A stretch of DNA of 64,000 nucleotides from Ricinus communis (taxonomy: Eukaryota > Streptophyta > Magnoliopsida > Malpighiales > Euphorbiaceae). Below the pieces are notes generated by a model. It made no database searches. It was given only the letters and a program-made list of their open reading frames with translations, and had not been told where the DNA came from. Of the stretch, positions 34,900 through 45,786 are shown in pieces. Location of the stretch: assembly GCF_019578655.1 (NCBI RefSeq), contig NC_063256.1, forward strand, positions 31,854,342 to 31,918,341, read 5' to 3'. Made by a program: the position numbers and the translations under genes. Position 1 is the stretch's first letter. Every line of letters begins with the position of its first letter.

Positions 34900-36360
34900 T
34901 GGTAAAAATGAGTTGATTATTTGTTGTCATATTTGTATATATTATGATTTTATGTTAAATACCTAAAGTTAGTATTTTTAAGGTTAAAGTGATTAATTCA
35001 GTGTCTTTTAGGCTTAAACGTAATGTGTATGTTAAATGGGTTAATGAGCTAACTAGAAGTATGATTAGGGCTACTTAAATGTTTTGTTATCCATTTTGCT
35101 TTTATAATAAATTAGATCTAGGTTTTATATGTTTAGTTTTCTTTTAGTATGCATTGAATGATTAACATGGTTAATATGTTTAATTACATTTTATTGTTTT
35201 AACTAGTTTTTATGAATGATAAACTAACTTAGTCTTTTCATAGCACAAGTTTAATGGCTTATGCTTAATCCTATCCTCCAATGAGGATCATCCCTAGCCT
35301 AGGTTTAATTTAAACTGAGTCTCCTTGTTATACTTGTTAATCTGTCTTGTATTCTCTTTAATTTCTCTCTTCCCTTTCTTTATATTTCGTTTATTAATTG
35401 TTTTTCTATACTTAGATTTCATCTCACATGCAAAAAGTAAATTGAAATTAGGTTGATTTATCACCTCACATGTTAACTAAAACAAATCGACTCACTAATG
35501 TGAGCCCCCCCTTTCCATGTTTCATTCACTTGATCGATTAGAGATAAAATGAACCCGACATCCACATGCTTAATAAGAAATCAGTTCTTATTTGGTCAAC
35601 TTAGCATGTTAGATAAAATTTAAGGTAACAATGTACCTCCCTAGGACTAATGGCACCAACATGCCTTCCCTCATTAGGTAGATGTATGCTAGATTAGTCC
35701 TTCCTTTCTCACCTTTACATGTTTGAGAAAAGATAATAGAATGTCATTGTAACAAAATGGGTAACAAACAAGCTAGGTTAGTACGGTTAGGGAAACCAAA
35801 AGCCTTAGAGCCTAGTGGAGGCCAACCTCTATGTCCAGGCATGTTGGGGTGCCTAACCCCTTCCTAGCACATATCTAACTTTTCAATCCTAACTATATGG
35901 TTTAGGGAGGGGAAAAGTTAGGCTCTCCGAGAGGAGTCCGAGCCGCCATCCTTCACCTATCTTTATTTGTCCCGTTTATTTTACATAGGTGGTGACTCCA
36001 AGTCTTCTTTGATAATTCGGAGTCACCACATTTGTTATGATCCCTTGAGACCTTTTCTCGAACGGCTCACTTTCGAGTTGAGCCTAGTACGAACGAGACA
36101 ATCTCTGATAAGGTGACACAACAACAATCACTTGGGGCGGGCCCTGAAAAAGCCATGCTCACAACCCTCTACCGAGTTGTCCATCCCCTCGTCAGAGAAT
36201 ATATGAGGGAGTTAAGCTTACATTATCTGCCAACTAAGAAACTTAAGCTTTCATGTCAATTGAAGTCTATGACTCGGCACACATGTGTTTTAGTTTCTTC
36301 TCCTAAGATACTAGGGGTTTATGTATGAGGAATTTATTAAGTACATGTGCCTAATGGGTA
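34900..36360 (+). mobile_element. Remnant of another Tat-like LTR and leader
   Basis: No ORF of note. Around 35620-35960 the phrases GGGGTGCCTAACCCCTTCC and GAGTCCGAGCCGCCATC are of a sort seen near the U5 end of Tat/Ogre LTRs. At 35990 TGGTGACTCC begins, equal to the first ten bases of the Tat primer site, and its perfect reverse complement follows. Tat-C is probably inserted in the left part of this remnant. Borders are uncertain. Confidence 0.4.
35990..36028. repeat. Perfect 10-base inverted repeat (hairpin)
   Basis: TGGTGACTCC (35990-35999) and GGAGTCACCA (36019-36028), loop of 19 bases. Confidence 0.85.
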
Positions 36361-38000
36361 AAAGTAAAAGTTGAGGGGGCCATGTAACAAAAACTGACAA
36401 ATATAAGGGGATGGGCATGTATTAGGCCTATTTTTTTACCTAAATTATTATATCTATTCTTTTATATCTATAATTCTCCTTTTAGTTAATCTTATAGATT
36501 CTAAGATAAAAAAAAAAACACTATGGTGGCAAACACAACATTCACAAAAAATATAAGAAAAACAAATCAAGAACAAGAGAACTCTATTTTGAATCCATAA
36601 TCAAATCATAGATTACATTCTTCTCTCTAGAATGAGATTTTAATTACCCATAAACAATAAGCAATAAACACAAATAATTAAATAAAATATTTTTAGAACA
36701 AGAGTTAAGGTAAATACTACTTTGATCTTCGAAAGTTGGAAGCTCTCCTCAATCTCGTAGCCAACTATCAAATCTCTTCTCAAAAGTGTGTTTCTCTCTC
36801 TAAACATGAATAATCCCAAACACTAGAACAAAAGGAAGTATGTATAGTCCTTAGGTTAAATTAGACCTCATAACCCTTTTATCTCTCTTAAAAACAGTAA
36901 AAAAAAGAGTAAAAGCCCATTTTAAACACCCAGCCCTCAACTGATCTTGGGTTACTCAAATTGATGAACCGGTTAAGGAACAAAGTAATGATAGTACTAA
37001 AAATCCTCTTAGAACTGACGCCAATTCAACATATGGCAAGAACTAGTCATCAAGCTAGTTCACAACAGAAGCTTGACTCCTTTCTTTCAGGCTTAACCGG
37101 TCCTAGTTTAATCCTAACCTTAGAACCAGTTAACAAACCGATTGAGCAAGAAACTTCTTTCCCTTGTCTATATCTAGTTGGTTCGATGCTCTAGTTCCTT
37201 TAGAACCGATCAAAGAGCTCGTTCATCTTTGAAAAATCTTCAGAATCACTTAATATTGCGATATTACCCATGATATTAAATAAATATATAAAATATAAGC
37301 ATATTATCTAATAAACATATAATAAGACAATGATTATATGCTCAAAACAGAGTTATCACCTAATTAAAAACTCATTTTTACAGACACTTGAGTTAAACTT
37401 CATCATGTCATTTTATTTTAATAACTTTCAAACCGAGCAAACTCCCCTCAACTATCAAACTCAACAAAGTCACTAATAATCTCAAAATTAAAAATTCCAT
37501 CAAGATATTTTAATTTTATCAAAATCTTTGCAAAATTGTAAGGCCCATCATTCATTAATACAAACCCAAATTCTAATCCTATCAATAGTGCTTACTCACA
37601 GCCATGATTACTTTATTGTCATTGTTGTTATTTTTATTGCAGTAGTATATTTGAGAGGATAGAAAAAGTCATTATAAATATAATTTTAATGTTGAGGAAA
37701 AATAGATTATTAGTATAATGTTTATATGAGTTTAATGGGTTTGATTCAAGCTTGTGTAATTTTGGGTGTTGTTGATCATCTGATTTTAGTGATAGTGAAT
37801 AGTGATAAAACTAATGAGACTGAGTTTTCAAATAGAGAAAATATAGTTTTAAAAATAGAAATTTTTATTTTTATTTCTAAATTTGATACTAATTAATATA
37901 TAATATGAGTTTTGATTTTCTATATTCATTAATAAAATACAAGATTCACTCTCCTTTGTAACTATATATATACTTAAGATATTCAAACAAAAATTAGGTC
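36361..38000. other. AT-rich noncoding DNA with ACCGGTT-like motif cluster
   Basis: No gene seen. Between 36960 and 37215 there are repeated GAACCGGTTA, TTAACCGGTCC, GAACCAGTTAAC, AACCGATT and GAACCGATC motifs on both strands, like the motif clusters in the LTRs of this window, so this may be part of an unrecognised LTR. From 37250 on the DNA is plain AT-rich sequence. Confidence 0.3.
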
Positions 38001-39724
38001 TATTTGGCTTTAAAATAGGATAAAGATGAAATTGGATCTATTTAAGCAAATGATACAAGTTGATCCATTTTATTTCAGGGAATGCGAGGAAAGGAGACTG
38101 ACACAGATCCACTGTTTATGCATTTCCCACGTGATGGTGGGCCCCATTCCAAAATCTTCACAGTTTCATCCGAACAATTTCAATTTCAGTTTCCTGTTTT
38201 GCTTCATACATGATTTCGGTTCTGATTTGACCCGGTTAAAAATTAAATTTTAAATGTGATTTTCTTTCTTTTTCTTTTCTAAATACCCTTTAGTTTCCTA
38301 GGTTAAAAAATTGATATCAATAAGATTAATTTTATTAATAAAAAATTGAAAAGTGCCAAGAGCAGTAGTTTCACTTGGTAATAGCTAACAAATGAACAAA
38401 GGTTTTTTTTTTCTTTTATACGATTAAAAACACAAGTGTTTTTTATTTTGAAAATTTTCCAATTATTATAATTGTTTGTTTAAATATAATTCATTTCAAA
38501 TTAAGAGCTGGAATGTATTAAATTACTAGAAAACATTGCATAGACACCATTGATTGAGAAAAATTTGCAATAGAGTTTTTTTTTTTTTTTTTTTGAAGTA
38601 AATAGACACCGTTTGGAATTGGAATTGCTGGTAGGTATTAAAAATGCAGATTTGATTTAATAAATTTTTAATTTTATATAAACTGCTTCTTCTAAAATCT
38701 GCCTTTGAAAGTATTAATTTGCCTGCTTTCCAAGCTTTCACCAGTAAATCACATTGATTTTGACATGGATGTTTATTTTATGGAGCTGCCATAGAGCTGT
38801 CCTATCTCTCATTACAAGAAAATCCAGGGATTTACAAGCAGAATGAGGCAAAAAGGTCTTCTTATCAGGCCACATGCAAACATGTTGATCAATAAAACCA
38901 GTTTTAGAATCTTAAAAAGGTTGCCAAAATTTGAAGTAAACATCAACTAATGGTTGATGCAATTAGAATACTCAATGACAAGGAATCTGAAGAGGTGCTT
39001 TCCTACATACATAAGAAAAACTTTTTAACTTCCAGAGGTTCAGACAGGTCTTGTAACTATTCTCGCCTATCAGGTATTTGTCATAAAGTAAAGAACAGAA
39101 TCAAGGGAGAACTTTTATTTTGAACTAAAGATTTTCCCTGCTCTACATTTCAGAGTTTCAGATACATTCCCAAGATGAAAGAAGCCCTAAGAAAAACCTC
39201 CAAGATGTCCCTGAATTTCTATAAATTCATCTAAAATTGGAATTGCATTTCTGTCATTAAAAGAATTCCCAACACGGCAAGGGGAGAAAAAGGCCCTTCC
39301 TGATAACCAGTTCATTCTTAAAGTTCTTGTATAAGAAATAAAAGTCCCACCAACATGGCAATGTAAAATTATCAACAAAAAGAAAAGATACTATATAAAA
39401 GATACAATCTGCACAATTTTTATATGTACAGTATCACAATGAAAAAAAGAAAAAAAGCATGTTGAGATAAGCCATACCATATGGCTGTTACTTGTTACAG
39501 AAATTGATAGTACAAAGAGTTCATTAAAGAAGCTAGGAATATTACCAATTGAAGCCAAATAGAACTCCTGAACCAATGAACAACAAATTCTCTCCTCATT
39601 TCATTATATACTTCTCTCTGCCAAATATGTCTTCAAAGCAAATTCCTCAATTTACATGTACAAACATCCCCAAGTTTAGTGTAACATATCAAACCATTCT
39701 CCATTTGAATATAAAATCCAAAAT
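38001..39724. other. Intergenic DNA and 3' flank of the phytolongin gene
   Basis: No coding region supported. A T19 run lies at 38576-38594. The 300-500 bases next to the stop codon at 39725 are probably the 3' UTR of the minus-strand gene; no single polyadenylation signal stands out. Confidence 0.4.
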
Positions 39725-40564
39725 TTAACCATCAATGCACTTAAAACCCCTGCAAATCCACAACCAAATCCCAAATAAAACAGCACAAATAACCAAATCC
39801 AATATCAAAACAACCCAAACATGCTTTCTCCAGATCTGCTTAGCCTTCTGCCTACCATCACCCATATAGAACCCACCTCCATTCTTATGCATTGAAACTG
39901 AAAACTCCCTATTCACCACAACATTCTCACCCACATGATTCACCTTATAATTATTATTATTATTATTATTATTATTATCCACCACATTTGCCTCGCCTCC
40001 TCCTCCTCCTCCATCACTGACACAACCAGCACAACCTAAAGCTTGTCTCTTTTTCTTCTTCATCATCAATTTAGCCGGCTTCGAAAGCAGAGGTCTAACA
40101 ACCGACCTCTTCCCTCTTGTTGAATCCAAACTTGGATTTCTTATATCCTTTGGTACCTCCATTAAAGAATCTACCAACTCAACATTCAACGATAATATAT
40201 TACGAAAAATAGGACAAAACTGCTCCTGAAAACAATTATAAGTAAGCTCATCAAAATCTTTAACAGGATTAGCCCCACTAAACTCCTCGAAAGCAATCTT
40301 TACACGGTTTAAAAACCAAAAACACTCTGATTTCTCAAGGCTTTCATGAGAAATGACAAAATAGGCAACAGGGTCATTGATCAAGAAGGTGTAAGTCTTT
40401 CTGCGAACGGTATGAGAGAAAGTGGAGTGGAGAGGAGGGGTTCTCTCTATGCATCTTTTAGCTATGTCTTCAATTCCAGGCTCTTTGGAGGATGTGAATT
40501 CTGCAAGAGTTGTGGGTCCTTTCGAAATGCAAGCATAGAAGATGAGATCTGGATTCGAAATCAT
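39725..40564 (-). CDS. Phytolongin (PHYL1-type longin-domain SNARE-like protein)
   Basis: A single-exon gene of 279 residues. Phytolongins are plant R-SNARE relatives of the VAMP7 group in which the SNARE motif is replaced by another region. They are C-terminally membrane anchored and act in the secretory pathway. Residues 1 to about 115 form the longin domain (MISNPDLIFYACISKG at the start, IEDIAKRCIERTPPLHSTFS, RRKTYTFLIND). The middle (about 150-180) holds RNPSLDSTRGKRSVVRPLL, and a KKKKRQ stretch follows. The linker contains six Gly and about nine Asn from simple repeats. The end is QIWRKHVWVVLILDLVICAV, a transmembrane helix, then RGFKCIDG. Start: the ATG at 40564 gives the family's MISNP start, and the frame upstream has no other ATG. 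Length agrees with about 260-280 in other plants. It is the only intact gene here, with no stops or frameshifts. Confidence 0.95.
   Translation of the reverse strand: MISNPDLIFYACISKGPTTLAEFTSSKEPGIEDIAKRCIERTPPLHSTFSHTVRRKTYTFLINDPVAYFVISHESLEKSECFWFLNRVKIAFEEFSGANPVKDFDELTYNCFQEQFCPIFRNILSLNVELVDSLMEVPKDIRNPSLDSTRGKRSVVRPLLSKPAKLMMKKKKRQALGCAGCVSDGGGGGGEANVVDNNNNNNNNNYKVNHVGENVVVNREFSVSMHKNGGGFYMGDGRQKAKQIWRKHVWVVLILDLVICAVLFGIWLWICRGFKCIDG
39944..40015 (-). repeat. Trinucleotide repeats coding poly-Asn and poly-Gly
   Basis: (ATT)n on the plus strand at about 39948-39979 encodes the Asn run, and (CCT)n at about 39993-40012 encodes the Gly run in the phytolongin linker. Both are likely to vary in length between individuals. 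Confidence 0.85.
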
Positions 40565-40613
40565 TTGATGGGTCTCTTTTCTTCTTTCCTTTTCGATGCT
40601 CTTTTCTTTTTTT

Positions 40614-40709
40614 CTATTTCCTTGCAGAGAGATCAAGAAAAGCTGAATTTGATAGTAAAGATAGAGACTGGAAATGGAATTGAAATAGAAGAAAAGAGGA
40701 ATTTGGCAT
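40614..40709 (-). CDS. Possible upstream ORF 2 of the phytolongin leader
   Basis: ATG at 40709, 31 codons starting MPNSSFLLFQFHF, TAG at 40614-40616, ending 50 bases before the main ATG at 40564. Function unknown; a regulatory role is inferred only from position. Confidence 0.35.
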   Translation of the reverse strand: MPNSSFLLFQFHFQSLSLLSNSAFLDLSARK

Positions 40710-40758
40710 CGCAAAGGTGAAAATCTGGGGAATTGATTTGACTCTGTGGATTGGGATT

Positions 40759-40818
40759 TCAACGTGTTTTCAATGTTTGAAGGGTTTGTTTCTCCCTTTT
40801 TCTTTGGAGATGTGTCAT
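40759..40818 (-). CDS. Possible upstream ORF 1 of the phytolongin leader
   Basis: ATG at 40818, 19 codons (MTHLQRKREKQTLQTLKTR), TGA at 40759-40761. Too short to judge by similarity. If transcription begins upstream of 40818 it would be met first by scanning ribosomes and could lower translation. Confidence 0.3.
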   Translation of the reverse strand: MTHLQRKREKQTLQTLKTR

Positions 40819-41000
40819 TCTCTTTCTTAGGGTTTGGAGAAATGGAAGAGAAAGAGAGAGAGGCAAGGAATCAGGAAGCTTTGTTAAGTGAAGAAAAGAA
40901 AACAGAATAACGGCTGCCGCGCTTACATTAGCCCTTCGTTTAAGTACCTAATTACGCATGTGCCATTTGCTTTTTGAGCAAAATTAGTTACAAGTAGGCG

Positions 41001-42190
41001 GTACCTCTTAATTTCATGCTTCCCGTAATGCTGGGATATTATTTATTTTGTGATTAATCGGTAAAATGTCGCGCATCTTCGGAGAATTATGACATGGCTA
41101 GGGGTATAATAGTCAGTTAAGATAAGACGTATAAAGAAAATTAAAATAAGACGTATAAGAAAGTAGAAAGAAAATAAAAATTAGTTGTTTGGTGAAAATT
41201 TGTGAAAATTTGTGTTGGGTGTAGCAGGTGTGTAGATACCACATAAACCGTTATAATTAATGTGTTTTGAAGTGGCTTATTAATCAAAATTTTTATAAAT
41301 TTCTAAATTTTTTTTATGGTTTGCTCAATCGATATTATAAGAATTAAATAAATAGTAATAAATATTTGTAAATAAATATATTTAAAACTTATATTTAATT
41401 TACTAAAAATTTATATAAATAAGTAATATTTTGTAATAAATATAAATACAAGAAAATAGTTGAATGAAAATATTTTTTAGAAATTAAAATTATTTATAAA
41501 AAGTTTGTATTTGAGTAGTTTTAAATATTGCAGTGTTGTTGTTCGGTAGATGCGATGTCTACTTCTACCTTTTATAGAAATCCCTAAGTGTCATTTTACT
41601 TTGAAATATACTTTTTTGTTTTGTGCATGTAGAGTCCATTACCTTTATTTGGGGAGTTAACGTACAAAAGTGGTATTGACTTGGATATAACCACCGCATA
41701 ACTTCTTCTATCTCTTCTTCCACATGCTAAATCCTTTAACCGTTTGCTTTAATTATTAACTAACTAATTAATTAATTAAATTAATTATTTAGATAAATTA
41801 ATAATTGTGAGCTTACAATGGGCTTGTAATAGGTTTAGGCCCGAAAATAATTATAAGCCAAGCTATTGCCCCCACTCGTGTATTGGCCAGTATTGACTAA
41901 TTACATGTGTAATTTAGCTCTAATGTTTCTCCTGCATTTAACATGTGCAACTATAAACAAGCCACATCTTTTCATTTTGTTTCTCTTTCTTCATCATCGA
42001 GTCTTTTTGGTTGTAATCTTATGTGGCCAATAGCAGACTCTTCAGTCATTGTCGAAGATGACCGCCTTTTCGCTTGGTCTTCTTCGATCGACATCAGCTT
42101 TGTATTACACCACCACTTATTGCCAATTGCTCAACCAGTCTAAGATCGCTCTATTTGGGCTTTTGGTGCGATATTAGCTTGGTTCAGTTC
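41001..42190. other. Intergenic DNA upstream of the phytolongin gene
   Basis: AT-rich sequence with TTAATTAATTAA runs near 41760-41800. No gene, RNA or element end was recognised. Confidence 0.4.
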
Positions 42191-42830
42191 AAACTAAACC
42201 CTCTTCCACTACGATGATTTTTGAGTTAATTGGTGAGATTATATATTAAAGAACCTCCAAGAATAGAACCACGAACTCAATTCTTATGAACCTGTGAACC
42301 ACTAACTTGAAAATCTAATGAATAATTTGAAATCCAACCCTAGGATCGTCTAATCAGATTGTAAGATGATCAAGAATTAGACCCCAAGGAAAACTAAGTC
42401 CCTTAAACTCCAATTCCAAGTATGCCACAAGGATAGATCAACTCCTTGATAAGTAAGTTTTGTATTCAAACAAGAATACAAGATACAAGAAATTTTGGCT
42501 TGAAAGAAAGTAACAACTTTAATTAATCATAATATAATCTAATTTGAGTTTTCTTACAAGCTTAGGAAACTCTAATAACTAACCAAATAGGATACTAAGA
42601 GCTAAATAAATCCTTCATAAATTTTGACTTTAAGAACATTAAATAAAGCACATTCTTTATGATTCTCATTTGGGCCGAATTATATTGGACTTCCATTGGT
42701 AGCCCACTCTTGCATATAACCATTTATGGACTCTTGAAACTTCTTGGCCCTTGACCTTGTAATTAGACTTTGTGGCAAACTTAATGGATCCTTAATTTTC
42801 TTGTTGCCCTCTTCATTAAGCCATCCAAAT
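42191..42830 (-). mobile_element. 3' flank (probable LTR) of chromovirus-2
   Basis: Lies directly downstream, on the minus strand, of a chromovirus pol end, where the 3' LTR belongs. It is noncoding and ends in an untranslated-like stretch. No terminal TG/CA, PPT or second copy was seen, so the LTR call is by position only. Confidence 0.35.
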
Positions 42831-43111
42831 CAACATCTTTAGGCCTTCGCCGATCCATATCATTCCCTCATTCTTTAGGATGGTTCATCTTCAAATCAAG
42901 CTCATCACCTATATCAAAAGGACTCAAATTAGCAATATTAAATATGCCACTCATATTATACTTACCTTGTAGATCAATTTTGTAAGTATTATCGTTGATC
43001 CTCTCAAGAACTTGAATGGACCATCACCCTTTCGACTTAGCTTCGAATTTCTTTGATTTAGGAATCTTTTCTTGTGAAAATACGTCCAAACCAAATCACC
43101 AGGTTGGAACA
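42831..43111 (-). pseudogene. Chromovirus-2 integrase C-terminus
   Basis: Minus-strand frames give QPGDLVWTYFHKKRF, then KSKGDGPFKFL or SRKGDGPFKFL, IDLQGKYNMSGIFNIANL and SPFDIGDE, the familiar end of chromovirus polyproteins, and near 42800 a GLMKRATRKL stretch that resembles the usual GPMTRARAK end. Frameshifts occur. The upstream remainder is cut off at 43112 by the LTR of Athila-E. Confidence 0.75.
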
Positions 43112-44509
43112 TGATGCACCCTATCCGCACACGACAAAGTGCACCGATCGTATCAAGTAATATAATGATGAATAAGAGTATTGTTCCACTAGGGACCTAA
43201 TTATGGGTACTACCTTCAATCATACACTAACATTTAATAATCAAAAATGTTATTTGGGTGTAGTAATAATTAAAAATGAAACAATCTTGAAAATAAAGAT
43301 TTAAAATAATTGGTAAACTTATCAAGGATAAAACTTATTTAGGTAGTGAATCCCCTTAATAAGTTAAGTATTTCATGAAACAAATAGCAATTAATTCAAA
43401 CCAAGAGTTGAGTTGGCATTTCAAAAAATTAGGCTTCAAACTTTCTCAAGTGATTAAAACTGGGAAAGGAATCTCTTCTCAAACCCACTCACTTAGGTCA
43501 TGCATTAAGATTAAGGAACTATTGAACCAAAAGATCTTATAGATCTATCTCTATTATCCCAATCAATCCTCAATCCCTAAGATATGATCAATCCATAAAA
43601 AGTTATCTCTAATCAGTTTATAAGAATAAATCTCAATCAATATGTCAACTTATCAATTGAAATAGAAAATTAAGCAATCAAAGGAGCAACACAACTCATG
43701 AAAAAAAGATTAATTGCATTAACTTTGAATAAATCTATACAAAACAAATTATGATTCATCAAAACCCAAATAGCAAGAAAATTAGTTCCTAGACATTATA
43801 ATAAAAAAGTAAAGATTAGAGGAAGAAGATCTCAAACTAGTCATGGAAGAGTAGAAATGAAAATTTTCAATCTTGAATCTTCAATTTTGGAAAGCAATGA
43901 AGGAAATGATGTTCTTCCTTGAGAAATGACCAATCAAAATCCTAAAAATAAAAGAAAGATGAAGTTTATAAGTGTTTCTCTCTCCAGAAATAAAATATGA
44001 TGGAACTCCCTTAAAAAAAACCTAAAAGTTCCTTTAAATAATATGATTTTAAGAACCTCATGGGGGCCACATGGGCACCACACGTCCGTGTGGCATCCTT
44101 GGCTAAAATTCGTTCTTGAAAATATCCTCTGTCCACATGGGAAGAGCATACGGGCATGTCCTCTTTCTGTGTCATGTCTTAGACAATCTGCCATTTTTTC
44201 CATCTCCCACGGGAAGGCCACATGGGCGTGCGCCTCTCGTGTCTTGCACTCCTTCATTCTGCTAATTTTCTTAGTTCACACGGGAAGGTTCTTCCTATGT
44301 TATCCTCGTGTGATACTCTTTTTCTTGATGATCAAGTGCTCCTTGGCTAATGTTTCTTGTATTTTAAAGCTAAAACTTCCTCTTATCATGCAAGCTTACC
44401 AAGTACCTAAAACGAGCTGAAAACAAACTCTAACAAACAAATTAAAATTAATTTAAGGTGAAATCTAGGTAAAACAAGATTCAAAAGTAAGTGCTTCTAG
44501 CACTTATCA
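43112..44509 (-). mobile_element. 3' LTR of Athila-E
   Basis: The ends are TGATGCACCC at 43112 and CACTTATCA at 44509 (minus strand: TGATAAGTG...GGGTGCATCA), with the PPT outside the right end. Length 1398. It contains a cluster of CACATGGGC, CACACGTCCGTGTGG, CACATGGGAAG, ACGGGCATGTC and CACATGGGCGTG between 44060 and 44290. It is inserted in chromovirus-2 integrase; the bases before it are GAACA, and the other duplication copy should be beyond the right edge. Confidence 0.8.
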
Positions 44510-44524
44510 AATTTTCCCACACTT
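44510..44524 (-). other. Polypurine tract of Athila-E
   Basis: AAGTGTGGGAAAATT on the minus strand, touching the LTR start. Confidence 0.75.
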
Positions 44525-45786
44525 GAGCAATTGCTTATCCTCAAGCAAATTGAATAAAATTAAAAATAAAGAAATGACGAACTCCCTCTTTAACAAATAG
44601 ATGTCAAATAATATCAAGGCTAATCTTTCATATCATTGCAACATAGAATTTTTAGCCAATAATTGATCCTTAAACCAAATACCAATGTCTAGGGTAGTCT
44701 CATAATAGAAAGCAATGAAAATTAAAACCTTGACATCTAATGTTAGGAAAATGAGCATTCATTCCAATTAACTCAAAACTTCAAAGAAAATAGAGATAAA
44801 GATTTTCCCATTACGCACAAAAAAGATTCTCATGAAATGTAATTACTTATGTCTCATTTTTCTCTGAAATCTATGCATATTCGAAATTTTCATTCTATCC
44901 TTTTGATATGAATGTAGACATGGTGATGCCAACCCCCGGTTACTCAACTAGAGTTACAAATCCAAATCACTACTCATATTCTCGGGTTTCCTTTAGTTTA
45001 TTTCTTTTCATTTTGAACCCTTTTGAGAATAGTGAAATAGAGCAAAAGATTCTTAGCATTGTATTTTTACGTTCATTTTTTTTTCTTTTTGACATCTTAA
45101 AAGAATAAAAAAAGTACAAAGGGGTATTAGATGTAATTATTCTATAAAATTAAGAGAAATTTAAAAACTTAATGCTCATAAACATAACTAAAGTTTCAAA
45201 ATATAAAAATAATGCAACACTATGAATCAAAAACCCTAACATGGATACCAAGCTCAATTCACAATTCAAAGCCAAATCAACTAAACCGCAATTCAATAGA
45301 TAACTAACCAAATTCATTATTTTGAACCTATAAATTGGAGAGAGAGAAATCATAGTAAGTAATTAATTAAATTCAATAAGCTTATAGTAAATCAATTATA
45401 ACCAGGCAAAAGACCACAAAAAAACCCTTCCCCACACTTATTGGACACATTGTCCTCAATGTGTCTATAAAAATTTGAAAGAAACAACGGGAAAGGAATT
45501 GCTTTCGTGGCTTGAAGTAGATTTCAAAATTATGAGTTTAAAACTTCGAGGTACCTGTTCTACTAACACATGCTAAACACAATGACAAACAGAAGGATAA
45601 TAGGAGAACATAATAACATACTGAGATTGGGAACTAAAATTAATTCCAAATTAAACGAAATAAAAGACTTTGAATAAGTAATTGAAATTGTGTAGAAATT
45701 AAAATTGTTCTAATGCAAAACACCATAAAAAAAACAAAGTAATTAAATTGTTTAAAACATATAATGAATAAAAATTAATTTAGCAT
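44525..45786 (-). other. 3' noncoding region of Athila-E
   Basis: Noncoding. It carries a second purine tract at 45427-45440 (AAGTGTGGGGAAGG on the minus strand), preceded by the dyad ACATTGAGGACAATGT. Confidence 0.6.

Larger units (their letters stand above)
40565..41000 (-). promoter_or_regulatory. 5' UTR and proximal promoter of the phytolongin gene
   Basis: Read on the minus strand, the region has a CT-rich patch (CTCTCTCTCTTTCTCTTCC, about 40845-40865) typical of plant core promoters and leaders, then a leader rich in pyrimidines and A. The transcription start is not determined; no clear TATA box was seen. Confidence 0.45.

Noticed and set aside
36113..36328. 71-codon plus-strand frame starting MTQQQSLGAGPEKA
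   Set aside because: No known domain, in a Tat-like leader remnant; not enough to call a gene.
38576..38594. T19 run as the tail of a retrogene or SINE
   Set aside because: No pol III boxes, gene-like body or target duplication were seen next to it.
40565..40762. 66-codon N-terminal extension of the phytolongin frame
   Set aside because: It would need a TTG start; no in-frame ATG exists and homologous proteins begin at MISNP. It is leader sequence.
44043..44420. 125-codon plus-strand frame (and 107 codons on the minus strand)
   Set aside because: Both lie within the Athila-E LTR and reflect its GC-rich motif cluster.
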